DNA of 64,000 bases. It comes from Erinaceus europaeus (taxonomy: Eukaryota; Chordata; Mammalia; Eulipotyphla; Erinaceidae). Of this stretch, positions 29,440 through 40,949 are shown one piece after another. The stretch is from positions 34,561,006 through 34,625,005 of the forward strand of contig NC_080176.1 in NCBI RefSeq assembly GCF_950295315.1, read 5' to 3'. Every line of letters starts with the position of its first letter. Within the stretch, counting starts at the first letter, position 1. A model generated the notes under the pieces. That model was given only the letters and a program-made list of their open reading frames with translations. It made no database searches and was not told the origin of the DNA. The position numbers and the translations under genes are program-made.

Positions 29440-30515
29440 GATAATATATGGACCACTCTTACATTCACAGCTGCACTAATCACAGTACGTAAAGCCTGAG
29501 GTCAACCTGAATGAGGTCCACTGACAGATGACTGGATGAAGAAGCTATGGGATATATATTCAGTGAAGTACTACTCTTCCATTAAAAGGTGACATTGTGT
29601 CTTTTGAACAAAGTAGATGAAATGCAGGTGATTATAGACCAGCTTTTTTGGGGAAGGCCCAGGAGAGAGCAGGAAGATTCAGGAAGGTGTGGTACACCAA
29701 CCAGGGTACCAGAGGCCACCTCATGGAGCATAATTCAGAGCTCAGGGTTAAGGGGCCCAGCTAGCACAATGCTGTGTCCATGCCAACCTGAGGTGTCCCA
29801 ATGGAGAGCAGGCTGTGCAAAAACTGGCATCATTTCTTCTGTAACTTCCAAGGAAATGACCTGGCCCCCCGAAGCACCTGAGGGCCCTCCACAGGCTGTG
29901 TGGGAACTGACTATGCCCAGACCTGTCCTCCAAGGAGCAGATCCTGGACTGGCTGGTGCTGGTGCAGTTCCTGAAATCCTGCTCCCCTGAGTTGGGGGCC
30001 CTGGTCCTAGAGTGAAGGGCGCAGACATGCGATGAGCTGAAGCACCTGCTGAGGAACCTGGAGGCACCCCAGGAGTTGATTGAGCACAGCAACATCATTC
30101 AAGGAGGAGCTGATGGCACCACAGAGGAGGGGGCACATAGACCTGCCCACCATGATGCAGAGGGAGGCCAAGGACCAGCCCAGAGCTGAGGGGGGAGCAA
30201 CTCTCTACATTTTATTAGAATAAAGTCTGCTTGGTTTTAAGTCTTTAAAAAAAGAAAGAAAGAAATGCAGGTGATTATATAAGGTAAGTAACATAAGTAA
30301 AGAACATGTAACAAATAATAACCTGACTCTCATATTCTGTTATAAGTGGGAATTTGGGGAGGAAAAGGGGAATGGGGCTTGTAGATGGCTCTCTTTGGTG
30401 TAGTGTAACTAGAATTTTGGTGGTAGGTATGGTGAGTTGTATGCATGGATACATATTATGAAAGTATACTACAATAATCTTGTAATATTGTAAAGAAACA
30501 TGAAATAAAAAATGG
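29440..30515 (+). mobile_element. old L1 3' end that hosts the SCAN retrocopy
   Basis: 'cagatgactggatgaagaagctatgg ... tattcagtgaagtactactc' is the sense L1 ORF2 end, comparable to 25828-25880. L1-like 3' sequence continues after the retrocopy from 30280 ('aataacctgactctcatattctg') to an A-rich end near 30510. Confidence 0.7.
29637..30261 (+). pseudogene. processed retrocopy of a SCAN-domain gene
   Basis: A + strand frame at about 29865-30080 reads PKHLRALHRLCGN, stop, then SSKEQILDWLVLVQFL and later ELKHLLRNLEAPQELIE. This is the order of a SCAN domain, a helical dimerisation module of zinc-finger transcription factors (typically R-x-L-x-x-L-C-x-x-W-L-x-P, then K-E-Q-I-L-E-x-L-V-L-E-Q-F-L). 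Two stops and frame changes break it. 'aataaa' (30221) and an A-rich tail (30247-30261) follow. 'gaaatgcaggtgattata' at 29619-29636 and 30262-30279 is an 18-bp target duplication. The parent gene is not identified; no zinc fingers are present. Confidence 0.85.
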
Positions 30516-30599
30516 TGACAGAAAAGATAGAAAAGTTCAAAATCAGAGAAGAAAACATTGTAGTTGGTTAACTTATCAGTACAATGATATCGAGGATAT

Positions 30600-30832
30600 C
30601 TTTTATGCTTTGATATAAGATTTAATGTAGTCCCATTGGTTTATTTTTGTTTTAGTCATTTTTGCAATTGGATTTATATTGGTGAAAATGCCTTTGGCTT
30701 GGCGGGTTTTTGTAGAGATCCTGGTAGTGTTTTGTTGAGTTTTCAGGTGATTTTCATTGCTTTTCCTAGTTGGTTGGGGAGAGCAAAATGCAGCAGCTGT
30801 TACTCCATAGCCACGCCTCTTGAAGTCTCTCC
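30600..30832 (-). mobile_element. internally deleted L1, antisense
   Basis: 'tttaatgtagtcccattggttta' is antisense L1 ORF2 (compare 49838). Within about 150 bases it reaches 'cctagttggttggggagagc ... ctccatagccacgcctc', the antisense L1 5' end (compare 4604-4670). Confidence 0.7.
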
Positions 30833-30894
30833 ACCTGTGTTTTTCAATGATAATATATTAATATAGTGTTGTGCCAGAGTTATGGTCTATTCTC

Positions 30895-31099
30895 TTTCTT
30901 TTTAAAAATTTTTTTATTTATAAGAAGGAAACATTGACTAAACAATAGGATAAGAGGGTTATAACTTCACATACTTCCCACCACCAGAACTCTGTATCCC
31001 ATTCCCTTCCCTGATAGCTTTCCTATTCTTTAACAGTCTGGGAGTATGGACCCAAGGTCCTTGTGGGATGCAGAATGTTGAAGGTCTGGCTTCTGTAAT
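30895..31099 (-). mobile_element. LAR-type A-tailed repeat, antisense, truncated by SINE
   Basis: 'tttttttatttataagaagg' tail then 'ctgatagctttcctattctt' and 'ggtctggcttctgtaatt' as in 34830-35000. Confidence 0.8.
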
Positions 31100-31345
31100 T
31101 TATTTTCCCTTTTGTTGTCCTTGTTTTTATTGTTGTTGTAGTTATTACTGTTGTCATCATTGTTAGATAGGACAGAGAAATGGAGAAGGAGGGGAAGACA
31201 AAGAGGGGGAGAGAAAGATAGACACCTGCAGACTTGCTTTACCGCCTGTGAAGCAACTCCCCTGCAGGTGGGGAGCTGGGTGCTCAAACCAGGATTCCTC
31301 CGCGGTGCGCTTAACCTGCTGCGCTACTGCCCAACTCCCAACTCA
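31100..31345 (-). mobile_element. S1 SINE, antisense
   Basis: Antisense copy ending 'cctgctgcgctactgcccaactccc'; 'ggattcctccgcg' replaces part of the usual promoter region. Confidence 0.88.
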
Positions 31346-31361
31346 GACACTTTATTCAGAC

Positions 31362-31515
31362 TTTCTCATTTTTTTTTTTTTTTTTGCCTCCGCGGTTATC
31401 GCTGGGGCTTGTTGCCATTGCTGTTATTGTTGTTGTATAGGACAGCGAAATTGAGAGAGGAGGGGAAGACAGAGTTGGGAAGAGAAGGATAGACACCTGC
31501 ACACCTGCTTCACCA
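31362..31515 (-). mobile_element. S1 SINE (long form), antisense, truncated
   Basis: 'ttgcctccgcggttatcgctgggg' module and start of the body, ending at 'tgcttcaccatttg' where L1 begins. Confidence 0.8.
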
Positions 31516-31595
31516 TTTGTTGAAGAGACTCCTTGTTCCCCATTTAACATTCTGGGCACCTTTGTCAAAGACCGGATGTCCACAGGTGTGGGGCC
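31516..31595 (-). mobile_element. L1 ORF2 scrap, antisense
   Basis: 'ttgaagagactccttgttcccc' and 'caaagaccggatgtccacagg' match 58452-58520. Confidence 0.8.
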
Positions 31596-32105
31596 TATTT
31601 GGGTTTCAGAAGCAAGTCATGTCACAGTTATCATGCCCTGTCCCAAAAGTCAGCATTCAGTAGTTCCCAAAACAAGAGAAGATTCTGCTGCTGCAGGTCC
31701 AAACTGCAAGACAAGCTTCTCTATTGTGTGTCATGTGACCAGTAGAGCTAATGTTGTGTATCTGTATTTTATATGAAAAACCAAGAACATTTATTTCACG
31801 ATACAATAATTTACTTTACATTTTTTATTCCCTTTCTTTGCAATTGATTATTTGATTTTGCTGTAGTATCTCTTGCTCCTCTGATTCAGGAAAAGCAAGT
31901 TTAAGCTAACAATGCGTTTTATTGGGTTTTGAAACTATGACTTAGAAACATACACCAACGTTTTTTCTTAAGTAATAGCATTTTCATTTTTCTTTCCCTT
32001 TTCTTTGATTTAATAATTTATTTTTCTTTCATTGTTGTCGTTTACCATGAAAACCTGAATTATCTTGTAGTTGAAGGAAATTATGAAAGAACAAGGTGCT
32101 TGTAT
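31596..32105. other. unassigned intergenic sequence
   Basis: AT-rich; no exon, repeat or RNA gene recognised. Confidence 0.45.
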
Positions 32106-32106
32106 A

Positions 32107-32330
32107 TTATTATTTTTTGTTTTAATTTTTTTATTGTCTTTATTTATTGGATAGAGACAATCAGAAATAAAGAGGGTGATCGAGAGGGAGAGAGACAGAG
32201 AGACATCTGCAGCACTACTTCACTACTTGCAAAGCTTTTGTCCTGCAGGTGGGGACCGGAGGCTTGAACCCGGGTCCTTGCGCATTGTAATACGGTGAGT
32301 TCAGCCAGGTGCACCACTACCCAACCCCCT
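32107..32330 (-). mobile_element. S2 SINE, antisense
   Basis: 'ttattggatagagacaatcag' tail side, 'gtcctgcaggtggggaccgg' body, 'agccaggtgcaccactacccaac' head. Confidence 0.88.
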
Positions 32331-32339
32331 AGATTATTT

Positions 32340-32440
32340 TTAAAAGATTTTATTTATTCACTCAAGAGAGGGAGAGAGAAATAGAGCTCTTGCACATGGG
32401 ATGCCAGGCACCAATTTGGGAACTCATACTTCCAAGGTCA
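32340..32440 (-). mobile_element. S3-like SINE fragment, antisense
   Basis: 'ttttatttattcactcaagagaggg' and 'atgggatgccaggcacc' resemble an antisense S3 tail and body; degraded. Confidence 0.5.
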
Positions 32441-33075
32441 GCGCTGTCTTTGGCTCCTCCAGGGAGGTGTGTTCTTTGGAGAGTACTAACCTAACTCTGC
32501 AGAAAGGAAATACACAACTTTCCAAGAGTTGCGTCCTTCTTTACTACTTTCAGCACTACTCTTCTGAGCTGAAACCACTTCACTAAACACATTTGGTTTG
32601 AAGTCTTTTCATTATATATACACAAAAATGCAGGTCGTCCTTAATGTGTGCTGTCATCTGCTGCTTTTATTGCTCTGTCCGAAAGGGAACTAAAACAATG
32701 TGGAATGTTAAATGCCCACTTGCACTGGGGCAGAAGCTTCTGTCTCCCAGTGGCATCCATCCTGATGGACGTGTTGCAGCCCCACCTCCAGGCCGGCTGC
32801 GGAATGCTTTTCCCCGCCCCTTTCTCTCAGCCAATGGGATTGTGCTGCAGCTCGAATCAGGAAGTCTCCGGGAGCCGCCCCTTTGTCGCCCGTCCCCCCG
32901 GTTTCCGGACCGCGCGCATGCGCACTGTCCTGCGGCCCGGAGACGCCGAGGCATCGGCTTTCTCTTCCTTTCCCACCCGGCTGTGCGGCCAGCCTAAACC
33001 GTCCCCGCCCTAGGTCGCCCCTTTCTAGTCGCTCCCACAGGGTGCTGCTCCGGCCGTGGGTGCGTCGGTACCCGG

Positions 33076-33733
<658 letters not shown>

Positions 33734-34149
33734 TGAGACCCACAGGATGGACCCCCTGCCCCGGGATATGGCAGGCACCGAGGCTTTCCGGCGGCGCGCG
33801 GCGGGATGCACAAGGCAGATGGCGTATCCCCGCCCCTCCTTCCCCGGGCTGCAGCCGCCCCCCCCCCCCCCCCCGCTCCCCTTCTCACCCTCCTTTTCCT
33901 TCTCCTCCCCTCCCCCTTACCTCTCCTCCTCCAGGCTGCAGCCGCCCCCACCCCTCCTCTCCCCTGCTCCCCTTCGCTCTCTTCCCCTCCCGCTCCTCCC
34001 TGGGCGGGGGTCTGGGAGGGCTGCAGCCTGCACAGATGGCGACCAGCTGCCGGCCCACAGTTGCCCGGGCCGCCGCCACCAGTTTGTTGCCGTGTCTTCC
34101 CCCCAACACGTGGAGGACTTGAGTCAGTGGCTGAAAGCTGCCCGATGAT

Positions 34150-34420
34150 TTAGCCATCTCCGTACAGAGGGAGAGCGAGCCCAGCCGCGGGATGATGTCC
34201 TGGCGTTGCCTACTTTTGTTGTTGTTTTTCTGTTGTGGATGGTTCAGTTCTTACAGAAGGGAAGGTCATTTCAGAGGCTTCCTATGACACGACAGTGAGG
34301 CCGTGCCCTTGAGTCACAGAGTTTCAGATGCGTGTTGTTGACTCTAGGGTTTTATATTATGTAGAAAAGGAAGGTATCCTCCCACAAAGTCTGACTTTAA
34401 TCTGCCTCATTTTTATATAG
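34150..34420. other. start of MIB1 intron 1, unassigned
   Basis: Unique-looking sequence after the CpG island. No feature recognised. Confidence 0.4.
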
Positions 34421-34424
34421 ATTT

Positions 34425-34622
34425 GCTTCATTTTATATTTATTGCATAGAGACAGCCAGAAATCGAGAGGGTAGGGGAAGATGGAGAGACAGCGAGACAC
34501 CTGCAGCCCCGCTTCTCCACTCGCAGAGCTTACCCCCTGCAGGTGGGGTCCACGGGGCTCTAACCCGGGCCCTTGTGCACTGTAACGTGTGCGCTCAACC
34601 AGCGGCGCCCCCACCCGGCCCC
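34425..34622 (-). mobile_element. S2 SINE, antisense
   Basis: 'tattgcatagagacagccag', 'ccctgcaggtggggtccac' and 'ctcaaccagcggcgccccc' are antisense S2 parts, CpG-rich and little decayed. Confidence 0.9.
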
Positions 34623-34790
34623 TATACAGATGTACCTTCGATACTACCTTAATTAGAAAAGACTTCAAATTCTTGTTAGGCAGCATAAGTAATCTGCTTC
34701 CAAGACTGAATGAGTTTGACAGTCATATTTTCATGTCTTTGTAGTTACTGGAAGTTAAGACACAGCTCAGTTTTTGAACACATACATGAT

Positions 34791-35135
34791 AAAAATTGAT
34801 TTTTAAAAAATTTTTTTATTAAGAAAGGATTAATGAACAAAAACATAAGGTAGGAGGGGTACAACTCCACACAATTCCCACCACCCAATCCCCATAACCC
34901 ACCCTCTCCCATGATAGCTTTCCCATTCTCTAGCCCTCTGGGAGCATGGACCCAGGGTCGTTGAGGGTTGCAGAAGGTGGAAGGTCTGGCTTCTGTAATT
35001 GCTTCCCCGCTGAACATGGGCGTTGACTGGTCGGTCCATACTCCCAGTCTGCCTCTATCTTTCCCTAGTAAGGTGTGCCTCTGGGGAAGCTGAGCTCCAG
35101 GACACATTGGTGGGGTCTTAAAAATTGATTTTTAA
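34791..35135 (-). mobile_element. LAR repeat, 5'-truncated, with 16-bp target duplication
   Basis: 'aaaaattgatttttaa' at 34791-34806 and 35120-35135 brackets an antisense copy that starts T-rich and ends inside the family sequence. This shows LAR was mobilised as an A-tailed, 5'-truncating retroelement. Confidence 0.88.
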
Positions 35136-35189
35136 GATGGCGCTTTAAATGGTGAAAAAGTTGTATGTGCTTGTCCAGAAGAAAAGTTT

Positions 35190-35300
35190 AAGTGGAGGCG
35201 AGGTGGTAGAGAGCATAGTGTTGTGTAGAGATACTGTTATGCCTGAGGCTCTGAAGTCCCAGGTTCAGTCCCCCAGCACTACCATAAACCAGAGCTAATT
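35190..35300 (+). mobile_element. S4 SINE, sense, 5' part
   Basis: 'ggtagagagcatagtgttgtg ... ctgaggctctgaagtcccaggttcagtcccccagcac ... ataaaccagagct'. A run of G follows at about 35306. Confidence 0.75.
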
Positions 35301-35429
35301 AGTGGGGGGGGGGGGATCCGTTAAGTATTTTATTAAAGACTACTAGTTTTAACAATCATATATACTAACACACCGCAAATGTACTGGCCTTTTAAAGCAC
35401 ACGCAGTAGTAAGCTATGTTCTCTGTGTC

Positions 35430-35697
35430 TTCATTTTTTTTTTTTTTTTTTTTAGTATTCCCTTTTGTTGCCCTTGATGTTTTATTGTTGCAGTTATCAT
35501 TGTTGTTAGAGAGGACAGAGAGAAATGGAGAGAGGAGGGGAAGACGGGGAGAGAAAGACACCTATAGACCTGCTTCACCGCCTGTGAAGCGACTCCCCTG
35601 CAGGTTGGGAGCCGGGGCCTCGAACCGGGATCCTTACGCGGGTCCTGGTGCTTTGCGCCACCTGCACTTAATCCGCGGCACCACCGCCCGACTCCCT
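35430..35697 (-). mobile_element. S1 SINE, antisense
   Basis: Complete antisense copy, B box 'cctcgaaccgggatcc', ending 'ccaccgcccgactccc'. Confidence 0.92.
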
Positions 35698-35699
35698 GT

Positions 35700-36525
35700 C
35701 CCTTCATTTCTTTAACTTAGCGATTGGTCATTGATTTCATGTTAGCACATACTGGTCTGCTGTATTCTTTCATTGTTTCATAACATTTTGCAGATCTAAG
35801 GCAGTTATTAACCAGTTGTTAAAAAAGTCTGTCTGAGAAGGGCGGGAAGATCACTGGCGCATTACTCTTGCACAGGTGTCGGGAGTGTTGCATCAGGACC
35901 CGTGCTTAGGAGCGAGAGCCGCTTGTCAGTACTCTGTTGACACACATCCCCATTGTTTTCCGTCGTATTTATAGTAATGAACGGAATACTTGATGTTGTT
36001 ACCGGGCTTCTTTTTGTGTAAGACAAAAGACTTCACAGTGCCTACCTATCTTCTACCCTGGAGCAGCCTGGGTGCCAGGCATCACAGAGTGGCCACACTG
36101 CACTGGAGTGAACCTGCAGGTGCTGGGAGTTCTTGAACATGTGTTGCTGTGCTAGTGTGCCGGGACTTCTGGAGTGAGTGCCGCTTCGAAGGGCTCAGCC
36201 ACTGCTCACGGTGACTACTCTCCTCAGACATTCTGGACATTCTGCGGGTAGGGCTGCCGGGCGCGGGCCTGCTCAGTGAAGACTCTGATTTTTACACCAC
36301 CGGCGACACTATGAGGGATGTATCTCTTCTTGTACACTCTTAGATTTTTTTTCTCACTCGTAAAATATTATCATGCTAGCTCATACTAAAGTTGACCACA
36401 AATCAGTCGTTTGGAAACATCTGAGAACAATTTGGAGGCATCTCAGGCTCGGTAATTGTAGGCTTAAGGGAATGGCCAAGTCTTTCCAGTGCAAAGTATA
36501 ACAGATTCTATAGTGATTTTCTTTC
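35700..36525. other. intron 1, mostly unassigned
   Basis: A diverged SINE-like stretch may lie near 35835-35940 ('gggcgggaagatcactggcgc'). The rest, including a GC-richer block at 36060-36320, shows no exon or named repeat. Confidence 0.4.
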
Positions 36526-36534
36526 CTTTCCTTT

Positions 36535-36806
36535 CCTTTTTTTATATTTATTTATTTCCTTTTGTTGTCCTTGTTTTATTGTTATTATTGATGTCATCGT
36601 TGTTGGATAGGACAGAGAGAAATGGAGAGAGGAGGGGAAGACAGAGGGGGAGTGAAAGACAGACACCTGCAGACCTGCTTCACCACCGCCTGTGAAGCGA
36701 CTCCCCTGCAGGTGGGGAGCCAGGGGCTCAAACCGGGATCCTTCCTCCGGTCCTTGTGCTTTGTGCCACCTGCGCTTAACCCGCTGCGCTACTGCCCGAC
36801 TCCCTC
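36535..36806 (-). mobile_element. S1 SINE, antisense
   Basis: Ends 'ccgctgcgctactgcccgactccc'. 'ctttcctttcctttttt' flanks both ends. Confidence 0.92.
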
Positions 36807-36814
36807 CTTTCCTT

Positions 36815-37100
36815 TTTTTTCATTGTTCTTATTTTTAAAATTTTCCCCCCTTTTGTTGCTATTGTTTATCATCGTTGTAGTTATTATTGTTATTGATGTT
36901 GTCTTTGTTGGATAGGACAGAGAGAAATGGAGAGAGGAAGGGAAGACAGAGAGAGGGAGAGAAAGACCTGCAGACTTGCTTCAACGCTTGTGAAGAGACT
37001 TCCCTGCAGGTGGGGAGCCGGGGCTTGAACCGGGATCCACAGCGCTGCCCCTTGCTCTTTGCGCCATGTGCGCTTAACCCTCTGCGCTACTGCCGGGGCC
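36815..37100 (-). mobile_element. S1 SINE, antisense
   Basis: Body 'ccctgcaggtggggagccgggg', B box 'cttgaaccgggatcc', head 'ctctgcgctactgccgggg'. Confidence 0.9.
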
Positions 37101-37109
37101 GGAGGTATT

Positions 37110-37690
37110 TTTCTTTTAAAACTTTATTTACGTAATGGATAGAGACAGAGAAACTGAGATGGAAGATGCAGATAGGGAGGGAGAATAACAGAAAGATGCC
37201 TGCAGCACGGTTTGACTGCTCATGAAGCGGGTGGTACTGGGGGATTCCTGGGACCTTGCTAGGGCTGGGGGCCTGCAATACAAAGTCACTGTTTCTGATG
37301 GCCATTTTTTCCCAATTACTTATTTTTATTTGACAGGGCAGAAAGAAATTGAGAAGGGAGGAGGAGAGAGGGAGAATGAGAGACACTTGTAGCATCACGT
37401 CAGTACTGGGGAAGCTTCAGCCTCTTGGAGGTGGAGACCTGGTCTTTCAGTAAGGGTTCTAACACGCGGTTACATGCATGTCCCCTGGGCCAACTCATTC
37501 TTTTTATTTTGGCCAGGGGTGCAAAGGGGAAGGGAGAGAAGACAGACAGATACAGACACAGACAGACATATGCACCCACTTTGAGCACGTGAGCCTTTTT
37601 GGCTGGCTGCTGCTGCTGCTTCTGGTCAGATGTGCCATGGCTGTTTCTCTTGGGAACTGAACACGTGTGACTCTGCTAGCCGGTAAACTT
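37110..37690 (-). mobile_element. degraded S2-like SINE pieces, antisense
   Basis: 'ggatagagacagagaaactgag' (37137), 'gcagaaagaaattgagaag' (37338) and pieces near 37500-37560 look like repeated S1/S2 tails and bodies. Borders are unclear. Confidence 0.5.
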
Positions 37691-37699
37691 TTAGACCCC

Positions 37700-38095
37700 T
37701 CTACAGCCATGAGCAGCCTTTATCAGAGCTTATAATTGTTTATCTTATGGGACTAAACTTTGAAAACCGTATTCAGACTTTATAGACCTAGTGTATGCTT
37801 AACCCTTGATGATAATTGCTTATTTTGCCTTTTACCTGTTTCACCCTAATTAACCATGTATTGATTAAACCAGTTCCCAGCTCCCGCTGTGAATTCTTCT
37901 ATTTGTGCCATAAGCAGCCCCAACCCCCATACCTCTTTTTAAGTTAATTTACAACTCTGTGTGATGTTGGGGTTTGAACCCAGTGCCTCACAACTGGTTC
38001 TGTCTCCAAGTCCATGTTCACACCTCCCTAAGCTAATTTTTTTATTAACTGAAATCTTCATAGCGTTTAACCTGCCCTTTATTACTATTTTTCTT
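37700..38095. other. intron 1, unassigned
   Basis: No exon or repeat recognised apart from a possible antisense S4 scrap at about 37960-38025. Confidence 0.4.
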
Positions 38096-38097
38096 TC

Positions 38098-38228
38098 TTT
38101 CTTTTTTTTTAACCAGAGCACTGTTCAGCTCTGGCTTATGGAGGTACAGGGGATTGAACCTGGGACTTTGGAGCCTCAGGCATGAGAGTCTCTCTCTGCA
38201 TAACCATTATGCTATCTACCCCTGCCTT
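38098..38228 (-). mobile_element. S4 SINE, antisense
   Basis: 'accagagcactgttcagctctgg', 'gattgaacctgggac', 'cataaccattatgctatctacc'. Confidence 0.88.
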
Positions 38229-38525
38229 ATTACTATTTTTTTTAACCTCTGTATCTTATTTACATCAATTTGACTATATCCTCACATGGAACTAGGACCC
38301 GGCAGTAGTTTTAATCTTTTTATGTGCATAGATTAACTTGAAAAATATACGGGTTCTTGTGAAATAGCCTGGTGCCTGAGTTATTTGTTTTTCTTGTCAC
38401 TGCCACGTTGGGCCAGATTTTTCAGATATAGAGAGACAAGGGCAGAGGGAAAGACACCACAGCACTGCAGCTGTGTGGTGGCGGCCAGCCTTCAACTTGT
38501 ACGTAAGTTATTGTTTAAACTTTGG
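38229..38525. other. intron 1, unassigned
   Basis: Nothing recognised, apart from a short SINE-like 'tagagagacaagggcagagg' at about 38428. Confidence 0.4.
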
Positions 38526-38529
38526 ATTT

Positions 38530-38710
38530 GGTAGCTGGGAAGATGGTTAAACTGGTAGAACATTGACATGTTAACATAGAACATACTAACATGCCTTAGA
38601 TTCCCAGTTTAATCCCCAGCATTGTATGTACTTGTATAATGCTCTGACTTGTCTTTCTCTTTGCTACTCTGTATCTTATATGAAACCTTTTTAAGTAATA
38701 CAATCTTTAA
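38530..38710 (+). mobile_element. degraded tRNA-SINE, sense
   Basis: 'gtagctgggaagatggttaaac ... cccagtttaatccccagca ... gctctgacttgtctttctc' has the order of an S3/S4-type SINE. Confidence 0.65.
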
Positions 38711-38734
38711 CAGAAGGATGAAAAATATTACTTT

Positions 38735-38835
38735 GGATTGTTGGTGAGATAGCATAATGGCTATTTGAAAGACTTAATTTATTCAGTCTCCAGTACCACT
38801 ATAAGCCAGAGCTGAGCAGTGGTCTGCTAAAACAA
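38735..38835 (+). mobile_element. S4 SINE fragment, sense
   Basis: 'ttggtgagatagcataatggct ... tcagtctccagtaccactataagccagagctgagcagtg'. Confidence 0.75.
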
Positions 38836-39034
38836 ACAGATACAAACAACTTTATGAGGAAAAATGAATTCAAAACAACAGGTTTACATATGAACCTGTA
38901 GAACTACAGCTAAAATGAGATGGGGTTGAATTATTGGAAGAGATAATAGTTACCACATTCATTTTTAGTTTTGATAGATATATATATAGAAATATTAGTA
39001 CAGTTGCTGATATATGGTTTGACTAATTGGTTTC

Positions 39035-39302
39035 TGTTCTTTTTTTTTAATATTCGCTTATTTATTCCCTTTTGTTGCCCTTGTTGTTTTATTGTTGTAG
39101 TTATTATTGTTGTTGTTACTGAGGTCATCATTGTTGGATAGGATGGGGGAGAGAAAGACAGACACCTGCAGACCTGCTTCACCACTTGTGAAGCTACCTC
39201 CCTGCAGGTGGGGAATCTGGGGCTCGAACCAGGATCCTTACCAGTCCTTGTGCTTTGCGCCATGTGTGCTTAACCTGCTGCGCGACTACTGCTTGACTCC
39301 CA
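39035..39302 (-). mobile_element. S1 SINE, antisense
   Basis: Complete antisense copy; 'gtttctgttctt' on both sides is the target duplication. Confidence 0.92.
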
Positions 39303-39398
39303 GTTTCTGTTCTTCTAAGGACACTTGGAAATGTTCAGGAAATGTTCAATTTTTTTCCATGGGAGGATTTACCTACTTGATGTGATAATAAATGGAAT

Positions 39399-39866
39399 GG
39401 AAGTACTTTTCTTTCTTTTTTTTTTTTTTTTTTAATTTCCTTATTGGGGAATTAATGTTTTACATTCAACAGTAAATACAATAGTTTGTACATGCATAAC
39501 ATTTCCCAGTTTTCCATATAACAATACAACCCCCACTAGGTCCTCTGTCATCCTTCTTGGATCTGTATCCCCACGTACCCACCCCAGAGTCTTTTACTTT
39601 GGTGCAATACGCCAATTCCAGTTCAGGTTCTACTTGTGTTTTCTCTTCTGATCTTGTTTTTCAACTTCTGCCTGAGAGTGAGATCATCCCATATTCATCC
39701 TTCTGTTTCTGACTTATTTCACTTAACATGAATTTTTCAAGGTCCATCCAAGATCGGCTGAAAACGGTGAGGTCACCATTTTTTATAGCTAAGTAGTATT
39801 CCATTGTATATGTATACCACAGCTTGCTCAGCCACTCATCTGTTGTTGGACAGGAAGTACTTTTCT
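39399..39866 (-). mobile_element. L1 3' end, 5'-truncated, antisense
   Basis: 'ggaagtacttttct' at 39399-39412 and 39853-39866 is the target duplication. Inside: antisense A tail, 3' UTR and the last part of ORF2, ending at 'catctgttgttggaca'. Confidence 0.93.
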
Positions 39867-39879
39867 ATTAAATTCCATT

Positions 39880-40055
39880 ACTTGTTAGGCTGGAGAGAGA
39901 GAATAATAGTTATGCAAAGAGACTTTGATGCTTGAGGTTCCAAGCTCCCAGCTTCAGGACCCAGAACCTTCATAAGCTAGAGCTGAGCAGTGCATGGGTA
40001 CTTCTCTCCGTGTCTTTATCTATGTATCTCTCATTTAAATAAAATAATAAATTAC
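39880..40055 (+). mobile_element. S4 SINE, sense
   Basis: 'ggctggagagagagaataatag ... tgcaaagagactttgatgc ... agctagagctgagcagtgc' with '(aaat)n' tail. Confidence 0.85.
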
Positions 40056-40129
40056 ATGTCTTCTGGTAATCACAAAAATGTGGTAATCATAAGAATTTAG
40101 ATTTATAAAATTTTGTATTGTAAATATGT

Positions 40130-40250
40130 TTATTTATTTTTAGCAGAGCACTGTTCAGCTCTGGCTTCTGGTGGTGGTGGGATTGAACTTGAGACTTTGG
40201 AACCTCAGGAATGAAAGTTTCTTTGTGTAACCATTTTGCTATCTACCCCG
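40130..40250 (-). mobile_element. S4 SINE, antisense
   Basis: 'agcagagcactgttcagctctgg', 'ggattgaacttgagac', 'gtaaccattttgctatctacc'. Confidence 0.85.
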
Positions 40251-40710
40251 GACCAATATGTACTTCCTTTACCTCTTGTCCTCCATTCTCTATGTTTTCT
40301 TAGAAGGGAAATCAAGGTATTTCCTCATTCTAAATTTTATCAAGTTGACCTACTAACAAGGAGATTGAAATGTTTGCTGAGCTCTAGTCATGTCTCAGGC
40401 AGTATGCTAAGTGTTTTTTATATGTTCTCATCTCATAAAAATACTATTTGAGGCATGGAGATATAGCACATATAGCATAGGGATATAGCACAAAGGAGTT
40501 GCAGGAGCAACTGAGTAGTGTTCTGGTCAAAAACATCTTTTTTTGTTTGTTTGATAACCTTCATGTTGTTAATGAGAAATGAACTGATTTGTCCAAGATC
40601 TTGCAAATAATAAATTGATAGTGGAGAATAACTCAAATGTGAGTTTTTTTTTTCCTATTTTAAAACTTAAGTTTCTTTGTTTCTTATAACTCTGTACAGA
40701 AGGAAATTGG
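40251..40710. other. intron 1, unassigned
   Basis: AT-rich; no exon or named repeat seen. Confidence 0.45.
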
Positions 40711-40714
40711 GCAG

Positions 40715-40945
40715 TGGTGTACCAGTTTGAGTTCTTATTTTACCATGTTCAGGGACCTGGAAAAGTAAAGCAGTGCTGAAGCTGTGTCTCTATCTTCTTC
40801 CCTCTCAACTTCTGTCAAATAAAAAGAAAAAAAAGAAAAAAAAAGGGGGGTGGGTGGGGCAGGGGAAATGACTTTTGGGAGTGGTAGTTGCATCCTGCAG
40901 GCCCCCTGCCCCAGCGATACTCTGGTGGCAATAAAAATAAAATAA
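40715..40945 (+). mobile_element. S2-like SINE fragment, sense
   Basis: 'cagggacctggaaaagtaaagc ... gtgctgaagctgtgtctctatc' with an A-rich tail; then 'ccccagcgatactctggtggca' from a SINE 3' module. Confidence 0.65.
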
Positions 40946-40949
40946 CATT

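Noticed and set aside
29589..29990. 133-codon + strand open frame
   Set aside because: It runs across the target duplication and out of frame through the SCAN remnant; the region is a processed retrocopy with stops.
32640..33000. First exon of a divergent neighbour such as ABHD3
   Set aside because: I looked on the minus strand for a recognisable coding start and found none; the neighbour is probably outside the window.
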